Shown here: in pieces, positions 6,217 through 9,737 of the stretch | Position numbering within the stretch: the first letter of the stretch is position 1 | Layout of the letters: every line of letters starts with the position of its first letter | Source of the DNA: Desulfuromonadales bacterium | Lineage (GTDB): Bacteria; Desulfobacterota; Desulfuromonadia; Desulfuromonadales; BM103 | Direction of reading: 5' to 3' | Length of the DNA: 9,737 nt | Assembly (NCBI GenBank): GCA_029859485.1 | Contig: JAOUDB010000061.1 | Coordinates: 1-9,737, forward strand | Notes under the pieces: model-generated | Told to the model about the DNA's origin: nothing | The model's input: only the letters and a program-made list of their open reading frames with translations | Database searches by the model: none | Program-made: the position numbers and the translations under genes

Positions 6217-6792
6217 ATGAACGCTTTGCGAGGCGCCTTGCTTTTGGCCATGTTGAGCTTTTTGCTGGTCTCATGGAGGTCTGATCTTTCCGCGGCCAAC
6301 ATAACGACCAGCTGGGAGAGATCTGTTGTCTTTAAAATTGTCGATGTCGACAGTGGCGAAGCACTTTCACAGCCGATTGTCATTATTAAGCAAGCAAAGC
6401 ATTTTGAGGGCAGCGTCGAACCGGTTCACTTTTACGACGTTATAACAGGAAGCGCTGCCGGCCTGGCTGAGTATCAGGTGGAGGTAAAAAGTGACGGTGC
6501 GGAAGTCCGCGTCATAGTTCCCGGTTATCAGCTGTTGACCCGTAAGGTTTCATGGAAAGAATTGCCGGCCCGGGAGTTTGACAGCTTCGGCCTTGAAAAA
6601 AACCTGCCGAGGCTGACCCTGACCTTGAAGCCCCTGCCGAAAGCAAGCGACTGGAAACGCGAATTCCGGCTGGTGGTTGTCCCTGAGCTTGAGGATATCC
6701 TGCAAATGAAGCCGCCCTACTTGTCCAAAGAGGAACAGAGGGTGATTAACGAATTTCTAAACCGGGAACGTCATTCTCCGCTCGGTTTTTGA
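6217..6792 (+). CDS. Exported protein of unknown function, possible beta-sandwich domain
   Basis: 191 residues; I do not recognise the family. The N-terminus is a clear Sec signal peptide: MNALRG, a hydrophobic core at about 7-20 (LLLAMLSFLLVSW), then polar residues with a likely cut after SDLSA (about residue 26). No lipobox cysteine is present, so a soluble periplasmic protein is the simplest reading. The mature part (35-140) is rich in short beta-strand-like segments (VVFKIVDVDSGE, PIVIIKQ, AEVRVIVPGYQ, RLTLTLKPL), with the D-x-x-[ST]-G-E then G-Y-Q-L pattern seen in carboxypeptidase-regulatory/transthyretin-like domains; that resemblance is inference. The C-terminal 50 residues are charged and probably helical. 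It lies 13 bases after mqnC and 35 before hisC, with a good GGAG ribosome site. Placement alone does not show a role in quinone synthesis. Confidence 0.8.
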   Translation: MNALRGALLLAMLSFLLVSWRSDLSAANITTSWERSVVFKIVDVDSGEALSQPIVIIKQAKHFEGSVEPVHFYDVITGSAAGLAEYQVEVKSDGAEVRVIVPGYQLLTRKVSWKELPAREFDSFGLEKNLPRLTLTLKPLPKASDWKREFRLVVVPELEDILQMKPPYLSKEEQRVINEFLNRERHSPLGF

Positions 6793-6827
6793 GAAGATAA
6801 TAAGAACCCTTTGCTCTGGGAGACGGT

Positions 6828-7871
6828 ATGAGTTACCTGCGTGATAATATTGCCGATATGGCCGGATACGTACCCGGTTTTCAGCCGCCCGACGAGAACC
6901 AGTGGATTAAGCTGAATACCAACGAGAACCCTTATCCGCCGTCACCGCAAGTGATTCAGGCGATACGGGCTGCAACCGGTGATGATTTGCGTAAATATCC
7001 AGATGCTCCAAGTCGCTCCGGTCGCGAGGCGGCAGCAGCCGTCTACGACTATCCGATCGATTGGGTAATCATGGCCAATGGCTCTGATGAACTGCTCAAT
7101 AACCTGATACGAGCCTGTGTCGGTGAGGGTGAAGAAGTCGCCTATCTGCATCCTTCCTATTCATACTATGCAACTCTTGCAGCGATTCAGGGTGCCAGGA
7201 TCAAGACTTTTGCCTTGCTGGAGAATGGCGAGATAAAAGGTTTCCCTGAACGCTACGCAGGTAAGCTGTTTTTCCTGACCAACCCCAACGCACCTCTTGG
7301 CTTACGCTGGGGTATCGAAGAGGTCGCGGCCCTGGCCGATCGTTGCGAAGGGCTACTGGTTGTTGATGAAGCTTATGCCGATTTTGCTGAAGGCAATTGC
7401 CTGGAGCTGGTCAGGCAGAAGCCGAACGTAGTGGTCACCCGAACTTTGTCCAAGAGTTACTCTCTGGCCGGAATGCGCCTCGGACTGGCGATTGCCCGGC
7501 CTGAAATCGTCGCGGCTCTGGATAAGATCCGCGACCACTATAATCTCGATCGTCTCGCCCAGACTGCCGTTGCCGCTGCTCTGATCGACCAGAGTTATTT
7601 CAAGGATTGTGTCCAGCGTATCTGCGCGACCCGGGAATGGTTTTGCTCCGAAATCAAGACGCTGGGCTACCAGGTGATCCCTTCGAGCGCCAACTATCTT
7701 TTTGCTACTCCTCCTGATCGCGACGGCAAGCGTGTTTATGAGGCGCTCTTCGAGCGTAAAATCCTGGTGCGCTATTTCAGAGATCCGGTCCTTTCTCATG
7801 GCCTGCGTATTTCCATCGGTACCCGCGAGGAAATGGAAACAACTTTACAAGCATTGAGTGAGATAGGGTGA
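6828..7871 (+). CDS. hisC: Histidinol-phosphate aminotransferase (class I/II PLP enzyme)
   Basis: 347-residue PLP aminotransferase, cytoplasmic, converting imidazole acetol phosphate and glutamate to histidinol phosphate. Hallmarks: [10 protein letters not shown] at 29-38 near the N-terminus, ANGSDELL (83-90), TNPNAPLG (151-158; N154), VVDEAYADF (178-186; D180 and Y183 contact PLP), the Schiff-base lysine K209 in [14 protein letters not shown] with R217, and the substrate-carboxylate arginine R327 in HGLRISIG. Length is as usual for HisC (about 350). GGGAG (6818-6822) sits 5 bases before the ATG. No other histidine gene is visible, so it stands apart from a his operon here; related aminotransferases acting on aromatic amino acids share these motifs, so the exact substrate is slightly open. 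Confidence 0.9.
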   Translation: MSYLRDNIADMAGYVPGFQPPDENQWIKLNTNENPYPPSPQVIQAIRAATGDDLRKYPDAPSRSGREAAAAVYDYPIDWVIMANGSDELLNNLIRACVGEGEEVAYLHPSYSYYATLAAIQGARIKTFALLENGEIKGFPERYAGKLFFLTNPNAPLGLRWGIEEVAALADRCEGLLVVDEAYADFAEGNCLELVRQKPNVVVTRTLSKSYSLAGMRLGLAIARPEIVAALDKIRDHYNLDRLAQTAVAAALIDQSYFKDCVQRICATREWFCSEIKTLGYQVIPSSANYLFATPPDRDGKRVYEALFERKILVRYFRDPVLSHGLRISIGTREEMETTLQALSEIG

Positions 7872-7880
7872 AAAAAAGGT

Positions 7881-7908
7881 GCGCGAGGCGTGTGGCGTGT
7901 GGTGCGAG
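7881..7908 (+). repeat. Degenerate 7-bp tandem repeat (four copies)
   Basis: Four consecutive heptads follow the hisC stop: GCGCGAG, GCGTGTG, GCGTGTG, GTGCGAG. The middle two are identical and the outer two differ at a few positions. The array lies in the 94-base spacer before mutY, with a run of A just upstream (7871-7877). It looks like a short minisatellite; no coding or terminator role is evident. Confidence 0.6.
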
Positions 7909-7965
7909 GCAATCAGGCCTTGGGCTGGGTTCTAGTCGTTCGTTGCTTGTTCCAGAGGGTTTGCT

Positions 7966-9018
7966 ATGAACCTTCCTTTCAGTCCTGCTGAAGTCTCGAA
8001 GCGTCTGCTCTCCTGGTACGGCAGGGAAGGTCGCACTCTGCCCTGGCGCGAAAACCGCGACCCTTATCGGATCTGGCTCTCCGAAATCATGTTGCAGCAG
8101 ACCACTGTCACTGCGGTCATTCCCTACTACGAACGCTTTCTGCAACGTTTACCGACAATCGAAAGCCTTGCTGCCGCTTCGCTTGATGATGTCATCAGCT
8201 TGTGGGCCGGGCTTGGTTATTACTCACGCGCCCGTAATCTTCACCGTGCTGCCCGGCAGATTGTTTCGGAACAAGGGTCTTTCCCCGACACTCTCGAAGG
8301 CCTACTGGCGTTGCCTGGCATTGGGCGATCAACGGCCGGTGCTATCCTCTCCATTGCGTTTGACACGCCTGCTCCAATTCTTGATGGCAATGTGCGCCGT
8401 GTCCTTGTGCGCCTCTTCGCCTGGCAAGAAGATCCACGCAGCAGTCGCGCCGAAAAGCAGCTATGGCAATGGGCTGAAGTTCTGACTCCCGATGAACACT
8501 CGCACGATTATGCTCAGGCGATTATGGACCTTGGCGCCACTGTCTGTGTGCCGCGAACGCCGCTTTGTGAAAGCTGCCCTTTGCGAGAACTTTGTCAGGC
8601 TTTTAAGCAAGACTGTGCAACGCTGTTGCCTGTCGCGCGAAAGCAGGTAAAGCTTCCCATTCGGCGGCAGGTTGCGCTATTGGTGAAATGCTCCGGTGAT
8701 TACTTGATTAGGCAGCGACCGACCGAGGGGTTTCTTGGCGGGCTCTGGGAATTTCCCGTGGTTGAAGTGAGCCCTGAACAGAACCATCGCCAGTCTGCCG
8801 AGTTTTTGCTCGCCGATCTGGGCTTGACCGGGGACGTCTGTGAAGCAGATGCCGTCCGCCATGCTTACAGCCACTTTAAGCTGGAGTTGACAGTATTCAG
8901 CGTTGAGATTGAGACGAAAACGTCCGTTGCTGAGGCTGGTGAATATACTTGGTACAGTGAAGACGCAATGAAAAGGTTGCCGTTGCACGGCGCCCACAAA
9001 AAAGTCTATAGCAAATAG
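7966..9018 (+). CDS. mutY: A/G-specific adenine DNA glycosylase
   Basis: 350-residue base-excision-repair glycosylase that removes adenine mispaired with 8-oxoguanine. N-terminal HhH-GPD domain: LPWRENRDPYRIWLSEIMLQQT with catalytic E40, GLGYYSRARNL (82-92), the helix-hairpin-helix LPGIGRSTAGA (116-126) and catalytic D140 in ILDGNVRRV. The [4Fe-4S] ligands C194-x6-C201-x2-C204-x5-C210 are intact. The C-terminal NUDIX-like 8-oxoG-recognition domain (about 230-350) shows GGLWEFP and HAYSHF, which corresponds to the F-S-H loop with Tyr for Phe. Length equals E. coli MutY (350). AGAGGG (7954-7959) gives a good ribosome site 6 bases before the ATG. It lies 94 bases after hisC and is not tightly coupled to it. 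Secure. Confidence 0.96.
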   Translation: MNLPFSPAEVSKRLLSWYGREGRTLPWRENRDPYRIWLSEIMLQQTTVTAVIPYYERFLQRLPTIESLAAASLDDVISLWAGLGYYSRARNLHRAARQIVSEQGSFPDTLEGLLALPGIGRSTAGAILSIAFDTPAPILDGNVRRVLVRLFAWQEDPRSSRAEKQLWQWAEVLTPDEHSHDYAQAIMDLGATVCVPRTPLCESCPLRELCQAFKQDCATLLPVARKQVKLPIRRQVALLVKCSGDYLIRQRPTEGFLGGLWEFPVVEVSPEQNHRQSAEFLLADLGLTGDVCEADAVRHAYSHFKLELTVFSVEIETKTSVAEAGEYTWYSEDAMKRLPLHGAHKKVYSK

Positions 9019-9038
9019 CTGGCTGGCAGCAGGATCTT

Positions 9039-9052
9039 TCTGAAAAATCAGA
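9039..9052 (+). other. Small AT-rich hairpin after mutY
   Basis: TCTGA (9039-9043) and TCAGA (9048-9052) pair around an AAAA loop 21 bases after the mutY stop. The stem is short and no T-run follows, so it is at best a poor terminator. The rest of the 96-base gap is C+T-rich (about 78% over 9074-9114) and holds no clear promoter. Confidence 0.2.
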
Positions 9053-9114
9053 TGACCCTTAGCATAGAGGGGGCTTCCTTCTCGCTACTTACTTACGTAC
9101 TACCTTAACTTTCT

Positions 9115-9737
9115 ATGTCAGAAGAAACCAAAAGCTACCAGCTGATCGTTCGCCAGATCCCTGTTGCCGTCTCCGAACTGGAGGTCCTGCTGAAGGATCT
9201 TCGGCATCAATTCGGCCTTGATGCCTACACAGCCAGGCAACGATTGATCGGCCCGGGCCTGGTGCTGTTTGGCAAGGGGAGCCTTGAAAAAACATGCCAG
9301 ATTGCAGCCCTTCTGCACCGCTATGGTTTTGCCTGTTGGCAGACCTTGCCCGAGCCTCCTCGATTTAAACCGTCCCGTCTGCGTAGTCTGGAAATTCATA
9401 ACGACTACGTCATCTTCGAGTGTCAGGGTGGGGCGGTGCGTTTGGAGCGGGGCACTCCCACGGTTGGGGTTTTTGCAGACATCTCAGGGGCGCTGATCGA
9501 CAAGCACGTCAAGCGGCTGTTAGCCCAGAATACCTACCGGGGGCGTGATGCTCTTGAGCCGCTCTCTTATGAAGAACTCCTACCTGCCATCTTTCAGGGC
9601 CAAGCCGTTTTTGATTTTTATCTGCTCGACAACCTGGGGCAGCCTCAGCAGGCGGTCAGGGTTTTGCCCGGCCGGTTTAATCATGCGGGCCTGGGAGAAA
9701 GAAGCTCCCTTAGCTCAAGGGGCAATCTGGAAGCGAT
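9115..9737 (+). CDS. Unrecognised protein, 3' end beyond the window
   Basis: An uninterrupted frame of 207 complete codons from ATG 9115 (MSEETKSYQLIVRQIP...) runs off the window. I do not recognise the family. There is no signal peptide or membrane segment, so it is probably cytoplasmic. Residues about 16-85 alternate helices and strands (SELEVLLKDLRHQFGLDAYT, GPGLVLFGKGSLEKTCQIAA), a pattern loosely like small alpha/beta modules such as the ribosomal L7/L12 C-terminal fold; this is a guess. Then come strand-rich segments (SLEIHNDYVIFECQ, TPTVGVFADISG) and a charged helix (ALIDKHVKRLLAQNTYRG), and another possible strand/helix block (VFDFYLLDN). Codon use and GC resemble the neighbours, supporting a real gene. 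There is no Shine-Dalgarno; the leader is pyrimidine-rich. ATG 9115 is the first reasonable start after the mutY gap. Confidence 0.72.
   Translation, partial: MSEETKSYQLIVRQIPVAVSELEVLLKDLRHQFGLDAYTARQRLIGPGLVLFGKGSLEKTCQIAALLHRYGFACWQTLPEPPRFKPSRLRSLEIHNDYVIFECQGGAVRLERGTPTVGVFADISGALIDKHVKRLLAQNTYRGRDALEPLSYEELLPAIFQGQAVFDFYLLDNLGQPQQAVRVLPGRFNHAGLGERSSLSSRGNLEA

Noticed and set aside
7907..7920. AGGC/GCCT hairpin after hisC
   Set aside because: Only 4 bp of stem and no T-tract; likely a by-product of the repeat and chance.
140..9399. Open frames on the minus strand (for example 3349-3741, 7353-7799, 7777-8145, 4250-4675)
   Set aside because: They lie antisense to strongly conserved + strand genes, show no recognisable domains, and have no ribosome sites; they reflect codon bias of the real genes.
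1..9737. tRNA, rRNA, CRISPR array, insertion sequence, prophage or toxin-antitoxin genes
   Set aside because: No tRNA cloverleaf, spaced direct repeats, transposase motifs, terminal inverted repeats or small paired genes were seen; gaps are all under 140 bases.

Overview
The window looks like chromosomal DNA of a Gram-negative bacterium that makes menaquinone by the futalosine route, most likely a Desulfuromonadales/Geobacter-type deltaproteobacterium. This rests on the protein set (MqnE, MqnC and the UbiA/UbiX/UbiD-type late enzymes together), an E. coli-type ExoIII, and a GC content near 50-57% in most genes (hand counts of sampled 60-base lines). It is an inference from gene content, not a database match. 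All ten genes read on the + strand; the minus-strand open frames are all antisense to conserved genes.

Layout. 57-1358: UbiD-family decarboxylase-like gene, AT-richer than the rest, with altered active-site positions and a short C-terminus. 1491-2309: xthA (exonuclease III). 2403-3287: membrane UbiA-type prenyltransferase (MqnP). 3295-3918: UbiX-type flavin prenyltransferase (MqnM-like). 3986-5068 and 5142-6203: the radical-SAM pair MqnE and MqnC. 6217-6792: unrecognised exported protein. 6828-7871: HisC-type aminotransferase. 7872-7965: spacer with a degenerate 7-bp tandem repeat. 7966-9018: MutY. 9115-end: unrecognised cytoplasmic-looking protein, cut by the window edge.

How they fit together. 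MqnE makes aminofutalosine from the enolpyruvyl-benzoate made by MqnA, and MqnC cyclises dehypoxanthine futalosine. After MqnD (not here), MqnP adds the polyprenyl tail to 1,4-dihydroxy-6-naphthoate, a UbiD-type enzyme removes the carboxylate, and UbiX supplies its prenyl-FMN cofactor. The window therefore holds most of the later steps but lacks mqnA, mqnB/mtn, mqnD and the final methyltransferase. xthA and mutY are both base-excision-repair genes flanking the menaquinone block.

I see no tRNA, rRNA, CRISPR, insertion sequence or phage gene, and no clearly new multi-gene system. The points most worth a second look are the non-canonical UbiD homologue, the two unrecognised proteins, the Shine-Dalgarno-poor pyrimidine-rich leaders of several genes, and the heptad repeat before mutY.
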